From: Candidatus Omnitrophota bacterium
GTDB lineage: Bacteria > Ratteibacteria > UBA8468 > B48-G9 > DTJG01
Direction: 5' to 3'
NCBI GenBank assembly: GCA_023819255.1
Contig: JAMWBU010000002.1
Coordinates: forward strand, 1 to 64,000
DNA length: 64,000 bases
A program made the position numbers and the translations under genes. Each line of letters opens with the position of its first letter. Positions within the stretch are counted from its first letter, which is position 1. The notes beneath the pieces are model-generated. The model was not told the origin of the DNA. It worked only from the letters and a program-made list of their open reading frames with translations, and did not search any database. Shown here in pieces: positions 17,352 to 25,292 of this stretch.

Positions 17352-18491
17352 ATGACAATCAAAATATCAGCAGAAATACCCTATGGTAATGCCTGCGATA
17401 TTTCCATTGAAGAGAAAAGCGATACTGCGGTTGTCTATTTTGCCGCATCGCCTTCAGATGGACCACAATGTCTGTGGTTCTGCTTCAGAATTGAGATAAG
17501 GGGAAAAATCAGGTGTATAAAACTTGTTCTCAAACATCCTTATAATATGCTGATGGGCGGTTGTGATCTTTCAAATATCCTGCCAGTGATAAAAAAGGAT
17601 AATAGCCAGTGGCGGAGAATTGGAAAAACCTATCAATTTCACACACTTCCTGATGGGCGATACGAGGTCTCGTGGTTGCTGGACAACCCGGGAAAAGTAA
17701 ATGATATCGCCCTGTGTTATCCTTACGGGACGCCCGAAATTGAAAACCTTTTGAAGGATTGCAGGGGATACTGGAAAAAGGAAACAGTCGGAGTAAGCAC
17801 AGAAAACCGCCAGATAATAAGGCTGTGCAATGATTATTCAACGGCTGGTTCAAAAAAGCCAGGCGTATATATTGTAGCGCGGCAGCACTCTGGAGAAACT
17901 CCTGGAAGCTGGGTGCTTGATGGGTTGTTGAGATATCTGGCAGGTATGAAAACGCAAGATGTTGTTGTCTGGGCGATACCTCTCTCAAATATTGATGGAA
18001 TTGAAAAGGGCAGGTACGGCAAGGATTATTTTCCTGTTGATCTCAATCGGTCGTGGGGGAATAAAATGTGCAGACATGAAAATCTTGTGATCCAGAGGGA
18101 CATAGCAAGGTGGAGAGAAAGATGTACTCCGATTCTTGGCCTTGATTTCCACGCTCCAGGCGGCGCTGAAGGAGAAGGTGTTTATTTCCCATTCAGAGCA
18201 AAAGGAAAGCTTACCAGAATAAAAAAAGAAGAAATTTACTGGATTAATCTCATCGGAAAATCAGTGGGCGGCGAATATATGTATTTAAATTACAGGAAAA
18301 ATTCACCAGTCTGCGGGGATTTGAAAAATCTTACAGGTCTTATGTTTACTGGTTATTTTGATTTTGTCTTGAGGATACCCGGACTGTGTCTTGAAATTCC
18401 GTACGGAATAATAAACGGGAAAGTTATGGAGATTGCTGACTATAGAGAAATTGGTAAGAGAATTGCAGATGCCATTTTAAAAGGAATATGA
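17352..18491 (+). CDS. M14 family zinc carboxypeptidase-like protein
   Basis: The 379-residue protein carries the M14 zinc site: H179 and E182 in RQHSGETPGSW, the third ligand H267 in LDFHAPGG, and the catalytic glutamate E348 in CLEIPYG. An N-terminal beta-domain (residues 1-140) is like that of cytosolic carboxypeptidase-type M14 members. No signal peptide is seen, so it is probably cytoplasmic. It could deacylate or trim amino-acid- or amide-linked substrates; its place in a sugar-catabolic run suggests an amide- or ester-containing glycan part rather than general proteolysis (inference). The stop overlaps the next start by four bases. Confidence 0.85.
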   Translation: MTIKISAEIPYGNACDISIEEKSDTAVVYFAASPSDGPQCLWFCFRIEIRGKIRCIKLVLKHPYNMLMGGCDLSNILPVIKKDNSQWRRIGKTYQFHTLPDGRYEVSWLLDNPGKVNDIALCYPYGTPEIENLLKDCRGYWKKETVGVSTENRQIIRLCNDYSTAGSKKPGVYIVARQHSGETPGSWVLDGLLRYLAGMKTQDVVVWAIPLSNIDGIEKGRYGKDYFPVDLNRSWGNKMCRHENLVIQRDIARWRERCTPILGLDFHAPGGAEGEGVYFPFRAKGKLTRIKKEEIYWINLIGKSVGGEYMYLNYRKNSPVCGDLKNLTGLMFTGYFDFVLRIPGLCLEIPYGIINGKVMEIADYREIGKRIADAILKGI

Positions 18492-19339
18492 TGAAGAAAA
18501 CTGTTGCTCCAAAGGTTGAATTTCTTGGACATAAGATTTCAAGAATCATCCTTGGTTCAAATCCATTCAGCGGATTTTCTCATCAGACAAAAAAGCTTGA
18601 TGAAGAAATGCTTGATTTTTATACGGCTGAAGAAATAAAGAAGGCCTGGGATGAAGCGCAAAATTGCGGTATCAATGCCTTCTGCGCAAGAGGAGACAGA
18701 CACATCCAAAGGATTATGAGAGAATACTATAACGAAAACAGAGCAAAAGAGTTTTTCTGGTTTGCGCAAACCGCTCCTGAATTTGCAAGTTTTCAGTCAA
18801 ATGTTTCGCTTATTGTCTCCTCAAAATTAAAACCATCTTTCATATATCATCATGGTGGGCAACTGGATATTTTACTTATGGAAGGGAAAAAACAACTTGT
18901 TAAGGACCATCTTAAAATGATAAGAGACACTGGATGCTTTACTGGCATGGCATCTCATCAACCGCAATTTATTGAGATGGCAGAAGAAGAAAACTGGGAT
19001 GTTGATTTTTATCTTGCCTGTTTTTTCAACCTTACGGGAAGGGGAAAAAAGGAGTTAACAGCAATCAAGGGCTCCAGTGGAGAAATTTTTGATATGTCAG
19101 ACCCTCCAAAAATGTGCGAAATAATAAGAAAAGTCAAAAAGCCATGCATCGCATATAAGATCTTTGGCGGAGGAAGATTGTGTAAAAACAGAACTCAAAC
19201 AAAATCAGCAATGAGTTTTGCGCTACAAAACATCAAAAAGAACGACCTGATTCTTGTCGGCGTTTTCCAAAAAAGGACAAACCAGATAAAACAGGATGTT
19301 GAGATACTCAATGAAATTATTGCCGAAAACACTGATTGA
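18488..19339 (+). CDS. Uncharacterised TIM-barrel protein (aldo/keto-reductase-like)
   Basis: The 283-residue protein is not firmly recognised. It starts with FLGHKISRIILGSNPFSGF, reminiscent of the first strand of aldo/keto reductases, and has regularly spaced strands (GINAFCARGDRHIQRIM; ACFFNLTGRGKKEL; KKPCIAYKIFGGGRLC; LILVGVFQKR) as in an eight-stranded barrel. The canonical AKR tetrad (Asp-Tyr-Lys-His) is not evident. AAGGAA precedes the start. Coupled to the M14 gene, it is probably a pathway enzyme acting on the same intermediate. An alternative is a xylose-isomerase-like epimerase. Confidence 0.5.
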   Translation: MMKKTVAPKVEFLGHKISRIILGSNPFSGFSHQTKKLDEEMLDFYTAEEIKKAWDEAQNCGINAFCARGDRHIQRIMREYYNENRAKEFFWFAQTAPEFASFQSNVSLIVSSKLKPSFIYHHGGQLDILLMEGKKQLVKDHLKMIRDTGCFTGMASHQPQFIEMAEEENWDVDFYLACFFNLTGRGKKELTAIKGSSGEIFDMSDPPKMCEIIRKVKKPCIAYKIFGGGRLCKNRTQTKSAMSFALQNIKKNDLILVGVFQKRTNQIKQDVEILNEIIAENTD

Positions 19340-19381
19340 ACTTTTTCCCGGAAACTTTGTCTAAATGAAAAAGGGAAGAAA

Positions 19382-20578
19382 ATGAAAAAAATAAAAACGC
19401 TTGCTGAAATCCTGGGAATCCTTATTTTCGCTTGCATTTCAAATTGTCAAACCTTCATAGAGTCAAACGTGCCTTTAGCTGAAGCCAACAATAATTTCGC
19501 CATGCGCTTTTATTCAGAACTGGCAAAGAGCGAAAAAGGAAACCTGTTTTTCTCGCCTTTCAGCATATTCTGCGCATTCGGCATGGTTTATGAAGGAGCA
19601 AACAACAGAACCGCAGAAGAAATAAGAAATGTTTTTTATTTTCCCATAGATGAAAAGAAAAGATTGGATGGCTTTTTATCCTTCTACAACAGAATGAATG
19701 AAAAAAGATCAAGCTGCGTTATGAAACTCGCTAACGCATACTGGTTGCAAAATGATTTTTGTCTCTTGCAATCGTATTCAAAAATGATTGAAAAATACTA
19801 CAGGGCAGAATCTTATCAGGTTGATTTTATAAAAATGCCAAAGGTCGCACTAAATAAAATCAATCGCTGGGCTGAAAGGAAAACAGAAGGGAAAATCAAG
19901 AAATTTCTTAATGAAGGTGATATTGATTCAGGCACCAGGCTTGTTCTTACAAATGCCATCTATTTCAAAGGAAGGTGGCTAATTCAATTTGATAAAAATG
20001 AAACAAAACCTGATGACTTCTGGCTCGATAAGAAAAAGTCCGTAAAAGTCCAGATGATGCAATTAATTGATAAAGAATTTCCTTATGCCGAAACAGAGGA
20101 TTTTCAGATTATAAAACTACCCTATGAATGTCAAAATCTTTCGATCCTGATTTTACTGCCAAAAGATACAGTATCGCCAGTGGAAATAATCAGCAAAAAC
20201 CTTGATGAATATCAGAAGTTGATGAGAAAACAAAAGGTGGACGTGTTTCTACCGCGCCTCAAGGTGGAGTTAACAATTGACCTTTTGCAGGTTCTGAAAA
20301 ATCTCGGAATAAACTCGGCCTTCAATCCACAGCTAGCTGACTTTTCAAAAATGACAGGAAACAAGGATCTTTTTATCTCAAAGGCAATTCAAAAATCATA
20401 TCTCGAAGTAAATGAAGAAGGTTCAGAAGCCGCGGCAGTAACAGGAGTCGTAATGAAAATAACAGCGGTCAAACCTGAAACAAAAAAAGTATTCCGCGCA
20501 GACCATCCATTTTTATTTTTTATCATAGAAGAAAATTCAAACCTTGTATTATTTGCGGGAAAAATCTCCAACCCGTAA
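19382..20578 (+). CDS. Secreted serpin (serine/cysteine protease inhibitor)
   Basis: The 398-residue protein has an N-terminal secretion signal, possibly a lipoprotein type with C27 in FACISNCQ, though the lipobox is imperfect. The serpin core follows: NLFFSPFSIFCAFGMVYEGA, TNAIYFKGRWLIQFD, the hinge NEEGSEAAAVTGVVM and the signature FRADHPFLFFI. The hinge is rich in small residues, as in inhibitory serpins. Counting from the P15 glycine places P1 near the threonine of KITAV, suggesting a target with small or hydrophobic P1 preference. Bacterial serpins are uncommon. It sits downstream of the M14 gene and just before tRNA-Arg. AGGGAAG precedes its ATG. Confidence 0.93.
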   Translation: MKKIKTLAEILGILIFACISNCQTFIESNVPLAEANNNFAMRFYSELAKSEKGNLFFSPFSIFCAFGMVYEGANNRTAEEIRNVFYFPIDEKKRLDGFLSFYNRMNEKRSSCVMKLANAYWLQNDFCLLQSYSKMIEKYYRAESYQVDFIKMPKVALNKINRWAERKTEGKIKKFLNEGDIDSGTRLVLTNAIYFKGRWLIQFDKNETKPDDFWLDKKKSVKVQMMQLIDKEFPYAETEDFQIIKLPYECQNLSILILLPKDTVSPVEIISKNLDEYQKLMRKQKVDVFLPRLKVELTIDLLQVLKNLGINSAFNPQLADFSKMTGNKDLFISKAIQKSYLEVNEEGSEAAAVTGVVMKITAVKPETKKVFRADHPFLFFIIEENSNLVLFAGKISNP

Positions 20579-20634
20579 GAATCCGAGAAACTCAAGAAAG
20601 TAAGGTATAATAAATACTGAAAATAGTTATCACT

Positions 20635-20708
20635 GCGCCTGTAGCTCAGATGGATAGAGCGATGGACTTCGAATCCAGAGGTCGCGCGTTCAAATCGCGC
20701 CAGGCGCG
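20635..20708 (+). tRNA. tRNA-Arg (anticodon TCG)
   Basis: A complete cloverleaf can be drawn. The acceptor stem is GCGCCTG/CAGGCGC, the D stem GCTC/GAGC, and the anticodon loop CTTCGAA with TCG at positions 34-36. The T stem is GCGCG/CGCGC with loop TTCAAAT. The discriminator is G, and CCA is not encoded. The first anticodon-stem pair (A-G) is mismatched. A TATAAT lies at 20606-20611, upstream of the 5' end, with no good -35. Transcription likely ends at the G-C hairpin plus T-run at 20736-20756. Confidence 0.95.
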
Positions 20709-20735
20709 CAGCGCCAAGCGATTTGGGGGGTAGCA

Positions 20736-20756
20736 GGGGGTGTGCCCCCCTTTTTT
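20736..20756 (+). terminator. Intrinsic terminator after tRNA-Arg, copy 1
   Basis: Stem GGGGG/CCCCC around a TGTG loop, followed by a run of T. It lies 28 bases after the tRNA end. Confidence 0.75.
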
Positions 20757-20780
20757 GTTTCGGGGGTAGCAGATTTTTCT

Positions 20781-20805
20781 CGTGAAGGGGAAACTCCCCT
20801 TCACG
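20781..20805. repeat. Perfect 10-bp hairpin between the two terminator copies
   Basis: CGTGAAGGGG (20781-20790) pairs fully with 20796-20805 across a five-base loop. No T-run follows, so it is not a standard intrinsic terminator on the plus strand. Confidence 0.7.
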
Positions 20806-20852
20806 ATTCAATCGGGCCAGGCGCGCAGCGCCAAGCGATTTGGGGGGTAGCA

Positions 20853-20873
20853 GGGGGTGTGCCCCTTTTTTTT
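20853..20873 (+). terminator. Intrinsic terminator, copy 2
   Basis: Second copy of the TGTG-loop hairpin with a GGGG/CCCC stem and eight T residues, part of the 117-bp-spaced duplication. Confidence 0.7.
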
Positions 20874-20883
20874 GTTTTTCCCA

Positions 20884-21151
20884 CTTTCGTAAAAAGGGAC
20901 AGAGAGAGATTTCAAAAGCAGTTTCCCCCTTTTCCAAAGGGGGACAGAAGGGGGATTTTGGAAATGGACAACAGCTGGAAAATCTCCCCCCGCCCCTCTT
21001 TAAGAAAGAGGGGAGTAAAAGCATTTTCCCCCTTTGTAAAGGGGGAGTGAGGGGGATTTCAAGATGATTTTCTCATTTTATAAAGGTGGACATAAGGGGA
21101 TTTCAAAAGCAGTTTCCCCCTTTGAAAAAGGGGGATTGAGGGGGATTTTAG
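20884..21151. repeat. Array of palindromic CCCCCTTT/AAAGGGGG repeats
   Basis: About six related units of roughly 36-41 bases occur at 20884-20919 (degenerate), 20921-20961, 20980-21021 (variant or inverted), 21022-21062, 21075-21110 and 21111-21151. The core is TTTCCCCCTTT-n-AAAGGGGGA followed by a tail like GGGGGATTT. Such elements recur in unrelated bacteria as dispersed, probably mobile, non-coding palindromes. The array begins right after the duplicated tRNA terminator and ends inside a broken DUF47 gene. Reading frames through it on both strands are artefacts of low complexity. Confidence 0.85.
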
Positions 21152-21156
21152 GAATG

Positions 21157-21275
21157 AGCAACAAAACACCTGTTTCCGTTATTTCCTTGAATGTCGTAGC
21201 CGCTTCCACCGCATATCCAGCCTGTTTTTCAAACAATTCAAAAAAGTCAAAGTTATTTGGAAGAGATTTCCTCAA
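21157..21275 (-). pseudogene. Truncated DUF47 (PhoU-like phosphate regulator) gene fragment
   Basis: On the minus strand the frame from 21275 reads a segment containing FDFFELFEKQAGYAVEAA, the highly characteristic first helix of DUF47/TIGR00153 proteins that accompany phosphate or sulfate permeases. After about 38 residues the frame runs straight into the palindromic repeat array at 21151, and the remaining 170 or so residues of the family are absent. The likely start is TTG at 21275; a better start may be lost. This is a gene cut by repeat insertion or deletion. Confidence 0.7.
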
Positions 21276-21364
21276 AAATTTATCGCTCGTTTTGAGAGAA
21301 AAAATTCAATGTAGCCTTGCTATTCTGCCATTTTCAGGTAATAAACCGAGAATTCTCACCACCA

Positions 21365-22024
21365 TCAATCCTGCTGAAGTGAGTTGAGAATCAAGATTGT
21401 TTTCTCAAGCGTTTCCATATGTGCACCAGCAAATCTCATAACATTCACATTGCCGAAAGCTAATTTTAATTTCTTTCTCATCAGGTTTTCAAGTTCCGCC
21501 AGATAGTTGAATTCAACCTTTTTTATTTTCAAATACTCAAGACCACTCTGAATTATCCTTGTTTGCCTTCGTATCGTCTGGAATATGGCTTCATAGTTTC
21601 TTTCCATTACCAGACCCTGCATTGTGAAATAGAATTGCCTTGCTTCCCTTCCCAGTTGTGTTTTAAGCGCTTCCTGCGAAACCATAATTTCATCTTTAAA
21701 ATCCTTTCCATACACGATAATCCCGTGTTTTTTTATCTCACTCCATTGCAAGGGGAAAAAATCCCAGGAATTTTCAAGAATAGAGGGCGTGAAAATCGCC
21801 TGCCTGACATTAAAAAATTTCCCAGAAAGACGCGAAATGTTCAACAGGTCGTCTATTGACAATTCATTCACAAGCACAAGAATATTGATATCAGAAAAAC
21901 CTTTCAAATAATCACCCCGAGCATAACTACCATAAATTAAAACGCTTATCAGTTCATCCTCAAAATAAGTCTTCAATTTATCGACGAACTTATTAATTTT
22001 TCTGCTTATTTTATCTCCAGACAC
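21365..22024 (-). CDS. Nucleotidyltransferase-domain protein with helical C-terminus (MNT/HEPN-like)
   Basis: The 219-residue protein has an N-terminal polymerase-beta-type nucleotidyltransferase fold with GSYARGDYLKGFSDIN near residue 32. The usual G-S-x9-D-x-D signature is present except that the second aspartate is asparagine (SDIN), which would weaken metal binding. Residues 110-219 are helical with REARQFYFTMQGLVMERN, resembling a fused HEPN-type domain. Fused or paired MNT-HEPN proteins are often toxin-antitoxin or substrate-nucleotidylating systems. The gene stands alone, downstream of the TPM gene, so a stand-alone function is likely. No clear start alternative was seen. Confidence 0.75.
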   Translation of the reverse strand: MSGDKISRKINKFVDKLKTYFEDELISVLIYGSYARGDYLKGFSDINILVLVNELSIDDLLNISRLSGKFFNVRQAIFTPSILENSWDFFPLQWSEIKKHGIIVYGKDFKDEIMVSQEALKTQLGREARQFYFTMQGLVMERNYEAIFQTIRRQTRIIQSGLEYLKIKKVEFNYLAELENLMRKKLKLAFGNVNVMRFAGAHMETLEKTILILNSLQQD

Positions 22025-22051
22025 GAGCTCTCCCTGTTATAAATTTAAGGT

Positions 22052-22945
22052 TTACCAGCCGCCTGTCGCGCCACCCCCACCGCTCGAACCTCCGCCAAAT
22101 CCGCCTCCAGAAAAACCACCTCCACCACCGTAAGAACCAGATGGCCCCCCCCTGAACCATTTGTTGCTTGAAGTTTTTGTTCTTTTCATAACGCCGGCTA
22201 TATTAAGGATGAAAAACAGAAAAAAAAGAAAAAAACAGGTCAAAAACGGGATATGTAACGCAAGCATCCATAGATAACCCTTAATAGAAGCGCTCGCAAT
22301 CATATAATCAAGAACAGCCAGTTCTATGGCAATTATCACAAACCCGAGCAAACCAGCAACCGTCGACGCATAAAACAAACAAAACAACTGCCAGACAATC
22401 AAAAAGGCAATAGAACCGCTATTTGGCGAAAATTTGGAGGCTGAATCAACATCCTGCGATTTGCCAGCGACAACATCTTCAATCCCGTTTATCCCTGCCT
22501 TAAGTCCATCAAAATATCTGCCTTCTTTGAATGCGGGCGCGATTCGATTCCTTATTATATAGCCGCATCTTCCATCTGTAAGAGATGCTTCAAGACCGTA
22601 ACCAACCTCAATTCTTATCTTCTTTTCATTCATGCTAATAAGAATTAAAACACCATTGTCCTTATCCTTCTTGCCTATCCCCCAGCTATTGAAGATCTCA
22701 TTTGAAACATCTTCAACGCTCCTACCTTCAAGCGATCCCAACATAACAACCGCAATCTCAACGCCTGCGGACTTTTCAAAATCTCTGACCAGTTTTTCCA
22801 GCTCTGATTTTTCATTAACAGTCAGAATTCCAGCGAAATCATTTATAAATCCGGATGGTTCGGGTATCCTGTTAGATGGGTATAGCAGGAAAAAAAAAGC
22901 CGCAATATTAACCGTTAACAGATAGAGCGTTTTTTTTACTGTCAT
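22052..22945 (-). CDS. TPM-domain membrane protein (YgcG/Psb32-like)
   Basis: About 297 residues. An N-terminal hydrophobic signal/anchor (KKTLYLLTVNIAAFFFLL) is followed by the TPM domain at about 30-165 (FINDFAGILTVNEKSELEKL; IRIEVGYGLEASLTDG). Then come two or three transmembrane segments, and the tail is almost entirely glycine and serine (GGGFSGGGFGGGSSGGGG). This order is typical of YgcG-like proteins, thought to act in envelope maintenance or the repair of membrane complexes. ATG at 22945 is preferred over the GTG at 22960 because it places the hydrophobic segment at the N-terminus. It is divergent from the CsgG/FlgO-like gene. Confidence 0.88.
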   Translation of the reverse strand: MTVKKTLYLLTVNIAAFFFLLYPSNRIPEPSGFINDFAGILTVNEKSELEKLVRDFEKSAGVEIAVVMLGSLEGRSVEDVSNEIFNSWGIGKKDKDNGVLILISMNEKKIRIEVGYGLEASLTDGRCGYIIRNRIAPAFKEGRYFDGLKAGINGIEDVVAGKSQDVDSASKFSPNSGSIAFLIVWQLFCLFYASTVAGLLGFVIIAIELAVLDYMIASASIKGYLWMLALHIPFLTCFFLFFLFFILNIAGVMKRTKTSSNKWFRGGPSGSYGGGGGFSGGGFGGGSSGGGGATGGW

Positions 22946-22962
22946 AGAGATATTTATCACTT

Positions 22963-22991
22963 TTGACTTTTTTCGCTTTTTTTCTTATGAT
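22963..22991 (+). promoter_or_regulatory. Promoter of the CsgG/FlgO-like gene
   Basis: TTGACT (22963-22968), a 17-base spacer, then TATGAT (22986-22991), 24 bases before the ATG, with GAAGGA in between. Each hexamer has five of six consensus bases. Confidence 0.7.
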
Positions 22992-23015
22992 ATCATATCA
23001 AAAAAGAAGGATAAA

Positions 23016-24047
23016 ATGAAATTCAAAAAAGCTTTCTGGGCGCTCCAAATACTTATCCTGTATGCATCCATCTGTCAAGCGGCAAATCCTGTTGTTGCTG
23101 AAATTGCTTCAATAGCAAAAGCAATTACCGGGCTGCTGACAGAAAATAAAATAAAGATTCTGGCTATTACCGATTTCACTGACCTTGAAGGAAATGTAAA
23201 TATACTTGGCAGATTTCTCGCTGAGGAAATTTCTATTTCGCTCGCATCTTCTGAAAAAGAAATAACTATAATTGATAGAAATCAGCTTAAGAAAATGCTC
23301 GTTGAGAAACAAATCTCGCAATCAGCCGTAATAGATCCCGGCATTGCAAAACAAATAGCCAGAATTTCAGGCGCTGAAGCAATTTTAACAGGAAGCGCGT
23401 ATCCAGCTGGCAGTTCTCTTTATGTTTCTGTAAAAGCGATCGATGTTAACACAGCGAGAATTTTTGCAGGAGCGTCGACCACGATTGAGAAAAATCCTCT
23501 AATAGACGATCTTATCAGGATAAGCTTCAAGATACCTGAAATAGCTAAACCGGTTCAAAAAATTCCTTTCGTTTCACAGGTCAAAGAAGCGTACGATTTT
23601 GTTCTTATCCTGCAGGAACCCGTAATGGATGGAAGTACAATGGTTCTTAATTTTGATGTCAGAAATAATTCGAACCAGGCTCGTTACATTACAGTGGATT
23701 CCATCAGAGCAATTGATGACACTGGAAAAATCTATTATCCATCCAGTTTCATACTTGGAGGGATAAAAGCCCGCATTGGAGAATCTGGAAAAATTCAATC
23801 CATAAGTGCTGGAAAGGCATCTGAAAATTTTGATGTCTGGGTGCGCGAAAATCAACAAATAAAGGCGCAAATTACCTTAAGAAATATTTCACAATCAGCA
23901 AAGTCACTCGGTTTTCTTGAAATGACAATTGCGCCTGTTCAGATTACGGATCAACACGGGACATATTTGCGTCAGGAGGACGATCTTTCATCTCTTCAGT
24001 TTACAAACATCCCTGTAATAAGGGAAAAAAATGGCGCTAAACCCTGA
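23016..24047 (+). CDS. Secreted CsgG/FlgO-like protein
   Basis: The 343-residue protein has a signal peptide (KKAFWALQILILYASICQAA). Residues 45-170 are like the CsgG/FlgO/LpoB fold: IKILAITDFTDLEGN, FLAEEISISLASSEKEITIIDRNQLKKML and ISGAEAILTGSAYPAGSSLYVSVKAIDVNTARI. The C-terminal 170 residues form a beta-rich domain with LNFDVRNNSNQARYITVDSI, similar to DUF4352-type immunoglobulin-like domains. Such proteins are periplasmic or outer-membrane accessory factors; no curli or flagellar genes are nearby, so the role is open. It overlaps the HD gene by 17 bases. Confidence 0.75.
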   Translation: MKFKKAFWALQILILYASICQAANPVVAEIASIAKAITGLLTENKIKILAITDFTDLEGNVNILGRFLAEEISISLASSEKEITIIDRNQLKKMLVEKQISQSAVIDPGIAKQIARISGAEAILTGSAYPAGSSLYVSVKAIDVNTARIFAGASTTIEKNPLIDDLIRISFKIPEIAKPVQKIPFVSQVKEAYDFVLILQEPVMDGSTMVLNFDVRNNSNQARYITVDSIRAIDDTGKIYYPSSFILGGIKARIGESGKIQSISAGKASENFDVWVRENQQIKAQITLRNISQSAKSLGFLEMTIAPVQITDQHGTYLRQEDDLSSLQFTNIPVIREKNGAKP

Positions 24048-24648
24048 AATTGAAAAGAATTACAGAGAATTACTTTCGAAAATCACGATTCGAAAGGTTG
24101 AATGCGAAGAGTTTGTGAATTTCCTTGAAAAAGAAACAACATGGCTTACTGCTCCCGCAAGCACAAAATACCACCTCAACATTGAGCACGGACTCGTCAT
24201 ACATTCGGTAAATGTTGCCATGACAATGCTTTCGTTAAAAAACGTTCTGATTCCGGAAATCCCTGATGAAAGTTGCGTCATTGTCGGCCTCTTTCATGAT
24301 GTCGGCAAGATTGGTATGCCATATGCGCCAAGGTACTTGAAAAAGAATACATCTTACGTTTATAACGAAGAACTGGTCGAAATGTCCTCTGCCGCAAGAA
24401 GCCTTTATCTTGTTTCAAAGTTTATTTCTCTGTCAGACGAAGAGGCGCAAGCAATACTCTATCATGACGGGCAATACATACTTGAAAACAGACCTGTTGC
24501 CCATAAAGAATGTCATCTGACGTTGCTTGTGACTTTCGCCGATACATGGGCAGCGGCAAAAGAGGATGGAAGGTTGAAAGTAAAACAACAGTTGTATTTC
24601 ACAAAACAAACCAACATAAAGCAGGAGGGAAAAAATGGAGGAAACTAA
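24031..24648 (+). CDS. HD-domain phosphohydrolase
   Basis: The 205-residue protein has the HD metal site: a first histidine in HGLVIHSVNVA, then LFHDVGKIG (the HD pair), a later LYHDGQYI histidine and VTFADTWAA aspartate. The spacing fits small cytoplasmic HD hydrolases acting on nucleotides or cyclic nucleotides. No further domain is visible, and the substrate is not predicted. Its start lies inside the end of the CsgG/FlgO-like gene (17-base overlap), and the next small gene begins 14 bases before its stop, so three genes form a coupled operon. Confidence 0.85.
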   Translation: MALNPEIEKNYRELLSKITIRKVECEEFVNFLEKETTWLTAPASTKYHLNIEHGLVIHSVNVAMTMLSLKNVLIPEIPDESCVIVGLFHDVGKIGMPYAPRYLKKNTSYVYNEELVEMSSAARSLYLVSKFISLSDEEAQAILYHDGQYILENRPVAHKECHLTLLVTFADTWAAAKEDGRLKVKQQLYFTKQTNIKQEGKNGGN

Positions 24649-25051
24649 TATTAGAAGGAGGTTTAGAATCAGGACAAGACCCTATCTATGTCTCACAGTG
24701 GCAGAAGCCGCTGGAACCGGAGTGACAGTATCAGAAGAAACAATCGAAGAACTCACTCTGGTTCTGAATCCAGGACTTGGTTTTTTTTCAATGTATGCTG
24801 TCATCAGAAATGTTCCAGAAAATGAAATAAAGGATATTCCTGCCATAAAGCGCGGTGAGATCGTTTTTGAAAAAAGGAATGAAGCATCAAGGTATGCAAA
24901 GGAAAGAGGTGAACCTTTTGTTCTTTGCGGTGTCAAAACCACCAGGGCATTAACTCAGGATGAAATCTCCCAGGCGATGGAGGAAGCAATTTCTGACGCC
25001 TCAATTGAAAATAAGCTTAAGGAATTGAAGGACTTCTACAGAAAAGTTTAG
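24635..25051 (+). CDS. Unknown conserved-looking small protein
   Basis: This 138-residue protein was not recognised. It starts with a basic stretch (RRRFRIRTRPYLC), has a mixed alpha/beta middle (TVSEETIEELTLVLNPG; FEKRNEASRYAKERGEPFVLCGV) and ends in a charged helix. No signal peptide, membrane segment or metal motif is visible. Its translation looks genuine: a strong GGAGG site seven bases upstream, overlap with the HD gene, and codon use like the neighbours. Being coupled to an HD hydrolase, it may be its partner or regulator (inference). Confidence 0.6.
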   Translation: MEETNIRRRFRIRTRPYLCLTVAEAAGTGVTVSEETIEELTLVLNPGLGFFSMYAVIRNVPENEIKDIPAIKRGEIVFEKRNEASRYAKERGEPFVLCGVKTTRALTQDEISQAMEEAISDASIENKLKELKDFYRKV

Positions 25052-25292
25052 AAACATAAACACATCATCAGTCATCAAATTTTTTTAATTAAACCTGACA
25101 TTATCAAAAAATGCCAGAATCATTTGCGCTAATATCAAATAATACACGACCAAATCCGCCAGATGACAGGTTACCTCTAATCTATCCCTGCACCAAATAT
25201 CTTATAGCGGTTTCCGCAAGATTGAGAAAAACCCTTTTTATAAATAAGGTTTCATCATCTCGAAATAGGCAAAAAAGAAATAATCAGGGTTA

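Larger units (their letters stand above)
20699..20865. repeat. Direct repeat of about 50 bp starting inside the tRNA-Arg 3' end
   Basis: Bases 20699-20748 and 20816-20865 are identical apart from C/T run lengths, 117 bases apart. Each starts with the last bases of the tRNA (gccaggcgcg), continues through an AAGCGATTTGGGGGG block and ends in a terminator hairpin. A third partial piece (GGGGGTAGCAG) is at 20762-20772. Confidence 0.85.

Noticed and set aside
20389-21024. A 211-codon minus-strand open frame with proline/leucine/lysine-rich sequence through the tRNA and repeats
   Set aside because: It is antisense to tRNA-Arg (the ARFERATSGF... pattern is a well-known tRNA antisense artefact) and runs through low-complexity repeats and the serpin gene.
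21157-21275. Interpreting the DUF47 fragment as an intact small gene
   Set aside because: The family needs about 200 residues; the frame continues into repeat sequence.
20742-21387. Three plus-strand frames of 75-107 codons within the palindromic repeat array
   Set aside because: Composition follows the repeat units; no ribosome site or family motif.
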